Origin: Rhizobium mongolense USDA 1844
GTDB taxonomy: Bacteria > Pseudomonadota > Alphaproteobacteria > Rhizobiales > Rhizobiaceae
Length of the DNA: 64,000 bases
Direction: 5' to 3'
NCBI RefSeq assembly: GCF_000419765.1
Contig: NZ_ATTQ01000004.1
Location: forward strand, 310,001 to 374,000
Position 1 is the first letter of the stretch. Each line of letters starts with the position of its first letter. Below are positions 52,309-60,857 of the stretch, piece by piece. The notes beneath the pieces are model-generated. The model saw only the letters and a list, made by a program, of their open reading frames with translations. It had not been told where the DNA came from and made no database searches. The position numbers and the translations under genes are program-made.

Positions 52309-53721
52309 ATGGCGCTCAGCGATGCAAAGGCTGGAAAACGCAACGAGGAGGGCATTTCGGCGGTCGTCGGCATCTTGAAACAGCGCTTCGGCGAGCGCTT
52401 CCAGACCGGCTCATCCTTCCGCGCCCAGCATGCGCATACGACCACCTACATTCCGGCGCAGTTGCCCGACGGTGTGCTGTTTGCCGAGACAGCCGATGAC
52501 GTGAGGGCCGCCGTCAAGGTCTGTGCCGAACACCAGGTGCCGGTGATCGGCTTTGGCACCGGTTCTTCGCTGGAGGGGCAGGTGAATGCCCCGAACGGCG
52601 GGATTTCGATCGACTTCAGCCGGATGAACCGGGTTCTCGAAGTGAATGCCGAAGACCTCGATTGTACCGTCGAGCCGGGCATCACACGCGAGGAACTGAA
52701 CGTTTATCTCCGCGATACCGGCCTTTTTTTTCCCATCGACCCCGGCGCGAATGCCTCGATCGGCGGCATGGCTTCGACGCGGGCGTCCGGAACCAACGCC
52801 GTGCGCTATGGCACGATGAAGGACAATGTGCTCTCGGTCACGGCCGTGACGGCGAATGGCAAGGAAATCCGCACCGCGCGCCGGGCGCGCAAATCCTCGG
52901 CGGGTTACGACCTGACGCGCCTTTTCGTAGGCGCCGAAGGCACGCTCGGGATTTTGACCTCGGTGACGCTGCGGCTGCAGGGAATTCCCCAGAAGATCGC
53001 AGGCGGGGCTTGCTCCTTCCCGACAATCAAAGCCGCCTGCGACGCGGTCATCATGACAATCCAGATGGGCATTCCGGTCGCGCGCATCGAATTGCTCGAT
53101 GACGTGCAGATGCGGGCATGCAACGCCTATTCGGGTCTGACTTACGCCGAGAGCCCGACGCTCTTCCTAGAATTCCACGGAAGCGACGAGACCGTCGAGC
53201 TTCAATCGGCGCAGTTTGCCGAGATCGCGGCCGAATGCGGTGGCGGCGAATTCCTTTGGACGGCAAACGCCGAGGAACGCAGCAAGCTCTGGAAGGCACG
53301 GCACGATGCTTATTGGGCCTGCCGCGCGCTGGCGCCCGGGCTTGCCGCACTTTCGACCGATGTTTGTGTTCCGATATCACGGCTTGCCGATTGCGTTGCC
53401 GAGACGCAGGCCGATATCCAGGAACATGGTCTGCTGGCGCCGATCGTCGGCCATGCGGGAGATGGCAATTTTCACGTGCTTCTCCTCTTCGACGACAAGA
53501 CGGCGGAAGGTGTCGCAGTTGCGGAGAATTTCGTGGTGCGGCTCAACCAGCGGGCTCTCGCGATGGATGGAACGTGCACCGGAGAGCATGGAATAGGACA
53601 GGGAAAGATGGCGTTTCTCGAGCAGGAACTCGGCGGTGCCGTCGATCTTATGCGGCTGGTGAAGCAGGCGCTTGATCCTGACAATATCTTCAATCCGGGC
53701 AAGATTTTTCATCTTGTCTGA
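52309..53721 (+). CDS. FAD-linked oxidase, D-lactate dehydrogenase (cytochrome) / GlcD-like
   Basis: A 470-residue FAD oxidoreductase of the PCMH (VAO) family. The FAD-binding segment runs from PVIGFGTGSSLEGQV through GANASIGGMASTRASGTNAVRYG, and the C-terminal half contains HAGDGNFHVLL and the EHGIGQGKMAFLEQE motif (flavin-site and substrate region of GlcD and D-LDH). It oxidises a 2-hydroxyacid such as D-lactate or glycolate; the exact acid is not certain. AACAGG lies directly before the ATG at 52309. Confidence 0.9.
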   Translation: MALSDAKAGKRNEEGISAVVGILKQRFGERFQTGSSFRAQHAHTTTYIPAQLPDGVLFAETADDVRAAVKVCAEHQVPVIGFGTGSSLEGQVNAPNGGISIDFSRMNRVLEVNAEDLDCTVEPGITREELNVYLRDTGLFFPIDPGANASIGGMASTRASGTNAVRYGTMKDNVLSVTAVTANGKEIRTARRARKSSAGYDLTRLFVGAEGTLGILTSVTLRLQGIPQKIAGGACSFPTIKAACDAVIMTIQMGIPVARIELLDDVQMRACNAYSGLTYAESPTLFLEFHGSDETVELQSAQFAEIAAECGGGEFLWTANAEERSKLWKARHDAYWACRALAPGLAALSTDVCVPISRLADCVAETQADIQEHGLLAPIVGHAGDGNFHVLLLFDDKTAEGVAVAENFVVRLNQRALAMDGTCTGEHGIGQGKMAFLEQELGGAVDLMRLVKQALDPDNIFNPGKIFHLV

Positions 53722-53801
53722 AAACGGAACAATCTCATGATCTTCGGCTTTGCTCCCGGCATGAATGACAGTAGTGTCGGCAACGGAATCCCGAATGGAG
53801 A

Positions 53802-56800
53802 ATGCTTGATTTGATGGGCCGGTTCCTCGTCTTTTTGGGGGGAGTGATCGTCGTAGTGCTCTTCGTGGCACTGCTCGCGCCGCTTTTCATCGACTGGACT
53901 GACTTTCGCAGGAATTTCGAAGATCAGGCAAGCCGCATCATCGGCAAGAAGGTGACGGTGCATGGCACGGTCGATGCGCGCCTTTTGCCTTTCCCGTCGG
54001 TAACGCTGCATGACGTGCGTGTCGGGCAGGAATCCAACGGCCAGCCGATCGTGCAGATCGAGCAATTCGCCATGGATGCCGAACTTGCGCCGTTCCTTTC
54101 CGGCGAGGCGCTGATTTTCGATATGCGCGTCGTCAATCCGAAGCTGCGCCTGCGCCTGCTGAAGGACGGCACGCTCGATTGGATGCGCGGCAGCCGGCCG
54201 GAGATTCCTGCAAAGACCGTCGTTCTGGAAAGCGTGCATATCACCGGCGGCGACGTGCAGTTCATCGATGATCAGTCGGGCCGCGCCCGCAGCATTACGG
54301 GGCTGAACGCGGAAATGTCCGCCCGGTCGCTGGCAGGCCCCTGGCGGATCGAAGGCGATGCGGCGCTCGACGGCGAGCATGGCAGCTTTTTGATTTCCAG
54401 CGGACAGCCCGACGAAACCGGGGCGCTGCAGGTCAGGACTCAGCTGATACCCGATCAGCGTCCGGTCAAAATCGATCTCGATGGTCAGCTGAAGCTGGCC
54501 GACAGAAAGCCGAATTATCAGGGCCTCATGTCGGCTGCGGTCGAGAACCGTGGCGCAGCCAAATCCGACGACAAGAATGCACTGCCGCCGCGCCTCAAGG
54601 GCCGCTTCGAACTGACCAACGAGCGCATCCGGCTTTCCGAGTACCGGATGGAAATCGGCTCAGTGGACGATCCTTATGTGATCACCGGCGAGGCGACGCT
54701 CGATACCGGCAACGCGCCCGAGTTCCTGCTGATCGCCGACGGCCAGCAGATCGATGTGAACAGGATCGGCAATCAGGGCGCAGGCGGCAAGACCGCGCGC
54801 GATCCCGGCCTGTCCGCCCGGCAGCGGCTCAATTCGCTGATCAGCATCATCGCCCAGATTCCCGTGCCGCAGGTGCAGGGCAAGGCGAGCGTCAAGCTGC
54901 CGGCGATCGTTGCCGGGGACACAACCATCCGCGACGTGCAGCTCGATCTGCAGCCGGCCGGCAACGGCTGGACGATCGACAACGCCGTCGGGACGCTGCC
55001 TGGGCGCACCCAGGTGGAGGGCCAGGGCCAGCTGACGCTTAGGGGCGACCCTTCCTTCAACGGGCAGATTACCGTTGCCTCCAATCAGCCCTCGGGGCTT
55101 GCCTCCTGGCTTGCGGGTTCGGTCGACCCCGCGATCCGTCAATTGAAGCAGGCGGGCTTTTCCGCCGATGTCAGCCTGACGCATCAGCAGCAGCGCTTCA
55201 ACAATCTGGAGATTGCCATCGGCCCCGCTACGCTGAAGGGCAAGCTGGAACGGCAGGCGCTGGAGAACCAGCCGCCCCTGCTGAACGTCGACCTTGCCGG
55301 CGATGCGATCGACCTCGATGCGCTGAGGGCGCTGACGGGCCTGTTCACGGGGCAGGACGCAGGCGAAAATGTGCTCGACCACAAGATTACGGCACAGCTG
55401 AAGGCGGATAAGTTCAGCGCCTTCGGCGTCGAGGCAGAGAATGTCGAGACCAGCTTTACGATCGCTGACGGGGCGCTTGCGGTCGACAAGCTGGTCGCCA
55501 AAAATCTGGCAGGCGCCGAAATCACCGCCACCGGCCGGGCCGAAGGCTCCTTGCTCGATTACAAGGGCTCGGGGGAGATCACCTTGAAGTCCGCCGATCC
55601 GGGACCCTTCTTCACGATGCTGAAGGAGCATTTGCCGCAGCATCCGGTGATGGACCGGCTGGTGCGCAATGCCGCCTGGTACACCAACACGGCGCTGCGC
55701 GGTGCGCTGACGCTTGGCGGCGACGAGGGCGACGGGCTTGCGCTGACGCTTGCCGGCGTTTCCAATGGAAGCCGCGTGAACCTCGACTACCGCATGTCGG
55801 ATCTGTTGGCGCTGACGGGCAAGGGCACGACCAATCTGGAGGCGACGCTTGAAAACAGAACGACTTCGATCCTGTTCGGGCAGGCGGGCCTCGATCCGCT
55901 TCCGGTCGAAGCTGACGCCAACGGCCGGCTCGCCCTGAAAGTCCAGGCAAGCGGTACCGATCCGGCCGATGCATCGCTGACCTTTGCGACGGACCGGACG
56001 TCCTTTACTGCGAATGGCAAGGTCGATGTCCGTCCCGGGAATTTCATGAACGGCCAGATCGGCGTCTCGCTCGAGAGCGCCGATCTCGATCCGTATCTCG
56101 TGATGAACGGCATTGCGCTGCCGCAGATGGGAACCGGGCTGCCTTTCGGGCTGCAAACAACGGCAACCATCGATGGCGACAAGATTGTCTTCTCCGACCT
56201 CAAGGGTCATGCCGCCGAAAATCAGTTTTCGGGTGCGCTGACGGTCGATCGCAAGACAGACAGGACGACAGCGAGCGGCGAACTTGCGCTTGACCGCGCC
56301 GATGCGACCTGGCTGGGCGAGGCCGTCTATGGCCCGATGACAGATGCTGCGACGGGCGACTTCTCGACCGCAGTACTTGGGCAGCCGGTGTTCAAGGATA
56401 TGGATGTCAACCTGAAGTTTTCGGCTAAGGAATTCTGGCCGGGATGGTCGGCAGCCGTAACCGGCTTCACCACCAATGCTGTCTACAAGGGCGACGAACT
56501 GCAGCTCAACGATGTGAAGGGCGGCTGGGACGGCGGCCAGCTTTCCGGCAACCTGCTTTTCACCAATGCCGAGGGCACCGGCTTCTTCCAAACCAAAGTT
56601 TCGCTGTCCGATTCCGATCTTGCCGGCGTCGTCTGGCCGCGCGACGGCGCGCCGGTTGCGAACGGCAAGTTCGGGCTTTCTCTCGGTATGGAAGCCTCCG
56701 GCAAGACGATGACGGACCTCGTGAGCTCGCTCACGGGCTCCGGCGAGCTGCGGCTTGGCGAGACCACCGTGCGCGGGTTGAACCTTGCGATCCTGCCGCC

Positions 56801-57536
56801 GCTACTTGCTGCAACGGATCCGATGCAGGACCAGCTCAATGCCGGAAAGATACATCCGATCGTCGAAACGCTGCTCAACAATGGAGAGGCGAAACTTCCG
56901 CCGACGGGCATTCCGTTCAACATCACCGACGGCGTGCTTCGCGTGCAAAACGTCACCGTTGCCAACGAACTCGCCAAGGTGACCGGCAATGCGCAACTCA
57001 GCCTGCCGCAGGAGCGCATCAACGCATCCCTGAACATCACTCTCAATCCGGGCGAGGAAGCGCTTGCAGGCGCGGAGCCCGCGCTGCGGCTCAACTATTC
57101 CGGATTGCTCGCATCGCCCGGCAGGACGATGGATGTAACCGATCTCGCCGGATATCTGTCGCTTCGTGCATTCGAACGCGAACGCCGCCGTGTCGAGCGG
57201 CTGCAGTCGAACGTCCTGGAAAAGCAGCGGTTGCGGCGCGAGGTGGCGCTTTACAAGTTCAACGATGCGCAACGCGTAAGAGCCGCGGCGATCGAGGCCC
57301 AGCGCAAGGCCGAAGAGGAGCGCCTGCGCGCGCTTGCCGCGGAAGCTGCGCGGCAAAAGGCCGAGGCGGAGGCGAAGGCCAAAGCGGAGGCTGAAGCAAA
57401 GGCGAAGGCGGAGGCCGAGGCGAACGCCGCTGCTGAGGAGGCGGCGCGGCGCGCGCAGCAGCTCAACCAGCCGCCACCGATAACCGGCAACCGGCTGAAT
57501 TTCGATGCCTTGCCGGGCGTGCCGTTGCCGCAGTAA
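53802..57536 (+). CDS. AsmA-family protein, giant
   Basis: A 1244-residue envelope protein. The N-terminal segment LVFLGGVIVVVLFVALLAPLF anchors it in the inner membrane, followed by an AsmA N-terminal domain (FRRNFEDQASRIIGKKVTVHG) and long repetitive beta structure, with an AsmA C-terminal domain near 950-1130. The tail has an Ala/Lys/Glu-rich coiled-coil with KAEAEAKAK-like repeats (about 1170-1215). AsmA-like proteins are thought to help move phospholipids between membranes. The start is taken at ATG 53802; ATG 53814 (MGRFLVFLGG) is possible. Confidence 0.88.
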   Translation: MLDLMGRFLVFLGGVIVVVLFVALLAPLFIDWTDFRRNFEDQASRIIGKKVTVHGTVDARLLPFPSVTLHDVRVGQESNGQPIVQIEQFAMDAELAPFLSGEALIFDMRVVNPKLRLRLLKDGTLDWMRGSRPEIPAKTVVLESVHITGGDVQFIDDQSGRARSITGLNAEMSARSLAGPWRIEGDAALDGEHGSFLISSGQPDETGALQVRTQLIPDQRPVKIDLDGQLKLADRKPNYQGLMSAAVENRGAAKSDDKNALPPRLKGRFELTNERIRLSEYRMEIGSVDDPYVITGEATLDTGNAPEFLLIADGQQIDVNRIGNQGAGGKTARDPGLSARQRLNSLISIIAQIPVPQVQGKASVKLPAIVAGDTTIRDVQLDLQPAGNGWTIDNAVGTLPGRTQVEGQGQLTLRGDPSFNGQITVASNQPSGLASWLAGSVDPAIRQLKQAGFSADVSLTHQQQRFNNLEIAIGPATLKGKLERQALENQPPLLNVDLAGDAIDLDALRALTGLFTGQDAGENVLDHKITAQLKADKFSAFGVEAENVETSFTIADGALAVDKLVAKNLAGAEITATGRAEGSLLDYKGSGEITLKSADPGPFFTMLKEHLPQHPVMDRLVRNAAWYTNTALRGALTLGGDEGDGLALTLAGVSNGSRVNLDYRMSDLLALTGKGTTNLEATLENRTTSILFGQAGLDPLPVEADANGRLALKVQASGTDPADASLTFATDRTSFTANGKVDVRPGNFMNGQIGVSLESADLDPYLVMNGIALPQMGTGLPFGLQTTATIDGDKIVFSDLKGHAAENQFSGALTVDRKTDRTTASGELALDRADATWLGEAVYGPMTDAATGDFSTAVLGQPVFKDMDVNLKFSAKEFWPGWSAAVTGFTTNAVYKGDELQLNDVKGGWDGGQLSGNLLFTNAEGTGFFQTKVSLSDSDLAGVVWPRDGAPVANGKFGLSLGMEASGKTMTDLVSSLTGSGELRLGETTVRGLNLAILPPLLAATDPMQDQLNAGKIHPIVETLLNNGEAKLPPTGIPFNITDGVLRVQNVTVANELAKVTGNAQLSLPQERINASLNITLNPGEEALAGAEPALRLNYSGLLASPGRTMDVTDLAGYLSLRAFERERRRVERLQSNVLEKQRLRREVALYKFNDAQRVRAAAIEAQRKAEEERLRALAAEAARQKAEAEAKAKAEAEAKAKAEAEANAAAEEAARRAQQLNQPPPITGNRLNFDALPGVPLPQ

Positions 57537-57545
57537 AGGCTCGCT

Positions 57546-57758
57546 CTAGCTGCGATTTTTCAACCAGCTCAAGACATGGATCCGCAGCGCGGAGGAGAGG
57601 TTGCTTTCCGGCTCTCGCCGGTCGTCGATTTCGGATATGAGGGCCGCAAGCGGAATGGCGCGGGCTGTGGCGATCGCTTTCAGCTCGGCCCAGAATTCGT
57701 CTTCCAGCGAGAAGCTAGTGCGGTGTCCATGCAGGCTGGCGGAATGCTTGCGGATCAT
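57546..57758 (-). CDS. Ribbon-helix-helix domain protein
   Basis: A 70-residue small protein, starting MIRKHSASLHGHRTSFSLEDEFW, with the ribbon-helix-helix pattern (beta strand TSFSLEDEFWAEL, helix LKAIATARA). It may bind DNA as a dimer. The ATG at 57758 has AAGG five bases upstream; a GTG at 57770 gives four more residues. In alphaproteobacteria it typically lies beside DUF4169 and sspB, as here. Confidence 0.8.
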   Translation of the reverse strand: MIRKHSASLHGHRTSFSLEDEFWAELKAIATARAIPLAALISEIDDRREPESNLSSALRIHVLSWLKNRS

Positions 57759-57855
57759 CGGGCCTTCCACAGGCCGTTTTCGCAGAGTTGACAGATTGAG
57801 GGAGGAAATACCGCCAAGCGATTGACTGCGGATTCTTTTCGGCCCCTCTGCGCCG

Positions 57856-58050
57856 TCATTCGCCGCCTTCGTCCTTTTCGATCCGGCCCTGTCGGTGTGC
57901 TTTTTCGGCCTTCTCGTTCAGCGCTTTGGTCAGCTGCTTCTCGGTCTTGGTGCGGCCGAAAAGGATACGATTCTGCTCGGCCTGTTTTTCCTTTTCGGAA
58001 CGGGCCTGCTTCTTCTTGAACTGGCGGAGATTAACGATTTCTGCGCTCAT
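57856..58050 (-). CDS. DUF4169 family protein
   Basis: A 64-residue highly charged protein, starting MSAEIVNLRQFKKKQARSE, with the DUF4169 N-terminal pattern. Function is unknown. The ATG at 58050 has GGAGG about nine bases upstream. It is separated from sspB by a hairpin with a T run. Confidence 0.85.
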   Translation of the reverse strand: MSAEIVNLRQFKKKQARSEKEKQAEQNRILFGRTKTEKQLTKALNEKAEKAHRQGRIEKDEGGE

Positions 58051-58087
58051 GGCTTGCCTCCGTCCGGCTGGAAAAGGGCACATGAAA

Positions 58088-58109
58088 AAGGGAAGCGTCT
58101 GCTTCCCTT
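58088..58109 (-). terminator. Intrinsic terminator between sspB and the DUF4169 gene
   Basis: AAGGGAAGC pairs with GCTTCCCTT with a four-base loop. On the minus strand it is followed by TTTC, so it can stop the sspB transcript before the DUF4169 gene or act as an attenuator between them. Confidence 0.7.
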
Positions 58110-58114
58110 GATAT

Positions 58115-58627
58115 TTACTGCTTCTTGCGGAAGGCGTCGAGCGAGACGACGGATCCCGGCTTCTTCTCGTCGCCCTCGGCGGGTTTTGCCGCGGACGGTT
58201 CCTCGCCTTTTTCGGGTGCGACCGGATAGGCGGTGATTTCGGCCGCGGGAACTTCCTCGCCGTCCGTCAGCGGCACGTCGAATTCGAGTTCAAAATTGAC
58301 CGAAGGGTCATAGAAGCCACGGATGGCATTGAAGGGGATGACCAGCTTTTCGGGCACGTCGGAGAAGGAAAGGCCGATCTCGAACAGCGATTCGGTGATC
58401 TTCAGATCCCAGAACTGGTGCTGGATCACGATGGTCATCTGCTCCGGATACTTGGATTTCAGATGCTGCGAGATGCGGACGCCAGGTGCGCCGGTCAGAA
58501 ACGTAATGAAGAAATGATGGTCGCCGGGCAAGCGGCCCGTCGTTGCGACTTCGGACAAGACCTTGCGGATCACGCCACGCAGCGCGTCCTGTGCCAGAAT
58601 GTCGTAGCGGATGTGGTCCTGCCCCAT
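58115..58627 (-). CDS. sspB: SspB, ClpXP adaptor for ssrA-tagged proteins (alpha type)
   Basis: A 170-residue alphaproteobacterial SspB. The folded N-terminal domain includes DHHFFITFLTGAPGVRIS and FWDLKITESLFEIGLSFSDVPEKLVIPF; a flexible Ala/Glu/Lys-rich linker leads to the C-terminal VVSLDAFRKKQ segment, the ClpX-binding tail in this family. It binds the tmRNA tag and delivers the substrate to ClpXP. The tmRNA gene lies just upstream on the same strand. Confidence 0.93.
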   Translation of the reverse strand: MGQDHIRYDILAQDALRGVIRKVLSEVATTGRLPGDHHFFITFLTGAPGVRISQHLKSKYPEQMTIVIQHQFWDLKITESLFEIGLSFSDVPEKLVIPFNAIRGFYDPSVNFELEFDVPLTDGEEVPAAEITAYPVAPEKGEEPSAAKPAEGDEKKPGSVVSLDAFRKKQ

Positions 58628-58739
58628 ACTTTTCCTGTCTTTCTTTGGTTCGGAAGTCTTTTCACAAGGGTATATGCCATGTCCGGCGGCCTTGGGAAAG
58701 GCTAAGTGTCCGAGTCAGCTTCACAAACAATACATGATT

Positions 58740-59070
58740 TGGACGGCAGGGAGAAGGTGAAGGCTTCTGTTGCCAGGTGCCTTCGGACCCCGCCTTAAGG
58801 TGCTAACCAAAAGGACTTAGAGCGGAATTCCCGCACCGCCGTTAGGCAGCGAGAGCATATTCCTTAGCGTTGTTGTCGTTTGCAACTACACTTGTGACCC
58901 GATAACGGCGGTATCATGCCGAGCAAAAAGTCGATCTTTACACCCTTGTCGATCCTGTTTCGCCCCCATCAAAAGCAGTCGTGAACCGGCTGTTTTTGGT
59001 GGAGGCGCCGGGTACCGCCCCCGGGTCCAATAGGTTTATTACACCGCTCATTTATCGCCATAGCCGGTCC
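58740..59070 (-). ncRNA. ssrA: tmRNA (ssrA), circularly permuted two-piece type
   Basis: On the minus strand the acceptor half comes first and ends in CGCCTCCACCA at 58997, with a T-arm CCGGG-loop-CCCGG just before it. After a short spacer the coding half begins at 58967 with GGGGGCGAAACAGGATCGAC, which is the usual tmRNA 5' motif. GGGGGCG pairs with CGCCTCC over seven base pairs and gives the G3:U70 wobble, the alanine identity element. The tag frame follows at 58842-58883. The split order (3' half before 5' half) is the known alphaproteobacterial permutation. The outer ends are approximate. sspB lies just downstream. Confidence 0.95.
58842..58883 (-). other. tmRNA proteolysis-tag reading frame
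   Basis: Resume codon GCA at 58883 starts a frame encoding ANDNNAKEYALAA followed by TAA (58844-58842). The final ALAA matches the ClpX recognition end, and the N-terminal ANDN part resembles the SspB-binding part. Confidence 0.94.
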
Positions 59071-59255
59071 GAAAACCGGCAAGGCTGATATAGTGTTTTC
59101 CGAAGCGCATGGAAAGGGGATACGTCACAAAACCGTTGCAGGCAGCATGAGAATTGCCGGGATAAGCCTCCGCACAGTTGGTTTCAGCGGCAGAAGCGCC
59201 TAAATTGGGAAACGGAATCGACCGCGACCATATGCTCGCACACGGGGAGACACGG

Positions 59256-60173
59256 ATGCTGCGTCATCCTGAATATCAATATCTAGACATCATGTCCCAT
59301 CTGCTGGAGAAGGGCGATCGGCGGATGGATCGCACCGGCGAGGGCACACTTTCGACGTTCGGCGCGATGATGCGCTTCGATCTTTCGGACGGCAGCTTCC
59401 CGGCGTTTACGACCAAGAAGGTCTTCTGGAAGACGGCGGTGAAGGAGATGCTCTGGTTTTTGACCGGGCAGACGAACATCCAGTCGCTGCTTAAGGAAAA
59501 CGTCAAGATATGGACGGACTGGCCGCTTGCTGCATACCGCAAGGCGACGGGCGAGGAGATATCCCAGGACGTGTTCGAAAAGCGTGTTCTCGAAGACGAC
59601 GCTTTCGCGGCGAAATGGGGCGATCTCGGACCGGTCTACGGCAAGCAGTGGAGGCGGTGGCTTGACCGGAACGGGGTGGAGCACGATCAGATCGGCGCGC
59701 TCATCCATAGCCTCAAGACCAATCCGACGAGCCGGCGCATGCTGTTCCACGCCTGGAATGTGGGCGAGATTGATCAGATGGCGCTTCCTCCGTGCCATAT
59801 GACCTATCAGTTTCACGTTGCCGGACTGCAACGCGGCAGCGGCCGGCCGCAGCTTTCCATGCTCGTGAACCAGCGCTCCTGCGATATTTTCCTCGGCGCG
59901 CCGTTCAATATATGCCAGCAGGCAGCATTGCTTGCGATGGTCGCCCAGCAGGTGCAGATGGATCGGGGTGAACTCATCTGGGTCGGAGGCGATACGCATC
60001 TCTACCTGAACCACCTCGATCAGGCCAAAGAGCAGCTTGCGCGCAAGCCCATGGCCTTTCCCAAGCTGGTGCTGAGGCGCGAGCCCGACGAGATCGACGG
60101 TTATCGGATCGACGATTTCGAGGTCGTAGGATATCAGTCGCACGATCGGATCGATGCCCCGGTCGCCGTTTGA
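59256..60173 (+). CDS. thyA: Thymidylate synthase ThyA, with a ~40-residue insert
   Basis: A 305-residue enzyme that methylates dUMP with methylene-tetrahydrofolate. The catalytic Cys is in ALPPCHMTYQF; the dUMP-binding RSCDIFLGAPFNI and GGDTHLYLNHLDQ motifs are present. It is longer than E. coli ThyA (264) because of an insert (about residues 90-130) between KIWTDW and GDLGPVYG, like the insert of the Lactobacillus enzyme. Some usual residues differ: LYQRS is LVNQRS, and NIASYALL is NICQQAALL. The ATG at 59256 follows GGGGAGAC. It is near folA, which recycles its folate product. Confidence 0.9.
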   Translation: MLRHPEYQYLDIMSHLLEKGDRRMDRTGEGTLSTFGAMMRFDLSDGSFPAFTTKKVFWKTAVKEMLWFLTGQTNIQSLLKENVKIWTDWPLAAYRKATGEEISQDVFEKRVLEDDAFAAKWGDLGPVYGKQWRRWLDRNGVEHDQIGALIHSLKTNPTSRRMLFHAWNVGEIDQMALPPCHMTYQFHVAGLQRGSGRPQLSMLVNQRSCDIFLGAPFNICQQAALLAMVAQQVQMDRGELIWVGGDTHLYLNHLDQAKEQLARKPMAFPKLVLRREPDEIDGYRIDDFEVVGYQSHDRIDAPVAV

Positions 60174-60185
60174 CGGACGGTCGTC

Positions 60186-60401
60186 CTAGCGGACCGAGCG
60201 CTTGCCGTTGCGATCGGCAAGTGCTTGCTGACTTCCGTGAAGCTCGTTCATGACTTCCGCGAGCCGGCCCGCCTCCTGCTCGTCCAGCCCGTCGAGGATC
60301 TGTCCGCCGAACGACGCAGGCGACTCCGTGACGTGGTCCCAGACGATCCATTGATTCATCGGGTCGCAGATCACGTCAAATCGAGGCATCGCATTCGTCA
60401 T
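60186..60401 (-). CDS. Small hypothetical protein, 71 residues
   Basis: An unrecognised 71-residue soluble protein starting MTNAMPRFDVICDPMNQW with an acidic Glu/Asp-rich middle and a basic C-terminus (RNGKRSVR). The ATG at 60401 follows the TGA of an upstream frame directly, so coupling is likely. It converges with thyA with 12 bases between. Confidence 0.55.
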   Translation of the reverse strand: MTNAMPRFDVICDPMNQWIVWDHVTESPASFGGQILDGLDEQEAGRLAEVMNELHGSQQALADRNGKRSVR

Positions 60402-60664
60402 TCACATCAGCCTTCCGTCATCTTTCCGGATTAGTCCGACAGCCGTTAACAGACGCTTTCCGAACCTGCCGAGCATGCGTTCCGTGCGTTTGACGGGGAT
60501 GATCGGAAAGCCCATAAAATGCCAGGCAAATGCCGTGCCAGGCCTGTCGTTACCGGAGAACCGGCCTTGCCGCCTGTGACAACCCACGCGAAAAGTCCCG
60601 CCCCCATGGCGACGATGACGAGGTCGATGCGGCTCGGCCGATCTCTGTCTCCCATAAAACTCAA
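60402..60664 (-). pseudogene. Possibly frameshifted small membrane protein gene
   Basis: Two minus-strand frames seem to share one gene. One starts near 60656 with MGDRDRPSRIDLVIVAMGAG and a membrane segment; it then loses sense after PGILWAF. The other frame continues with GFPIIPVKRTERMLGRFGKR and ends at 60402, one base before the next gene. A one-base shift near 60510-60530 would join them. It could equally be two unrelated frames, so this is tentative. Confidence 0.35.
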
Positions 60665-60857
60665 CTTAACGTAGCATTTTCCGGAGTAAAATTGAAACGT
60701 ACGGCGTGGTTTACGAAATGGTTATGCTGCATTGCGATATCTCGCATTCGGACGTGCCCGCAGGCGTGGACGGGATTTCATCGAGCGTCACTTGCTTGTT
60801 GGCCCGCCCGGCGGTAGATCCGGCGGGCCAAGCCGTCACTTCAACCTCAGGAAGTTC

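Noticed and set aside
53924..56591. Long minus-strand frames opposite the AsmA-family gene
   Set aside because: The plus-strand protein has a clear membrane anchor and AsmA domains, and the antisense frames show only codon-bias residues.
58628..59255. Possible protein genes in the sspB-thyA gap
   Set aside because: The open frames there are short and the region is explained by the tmRNA gene.
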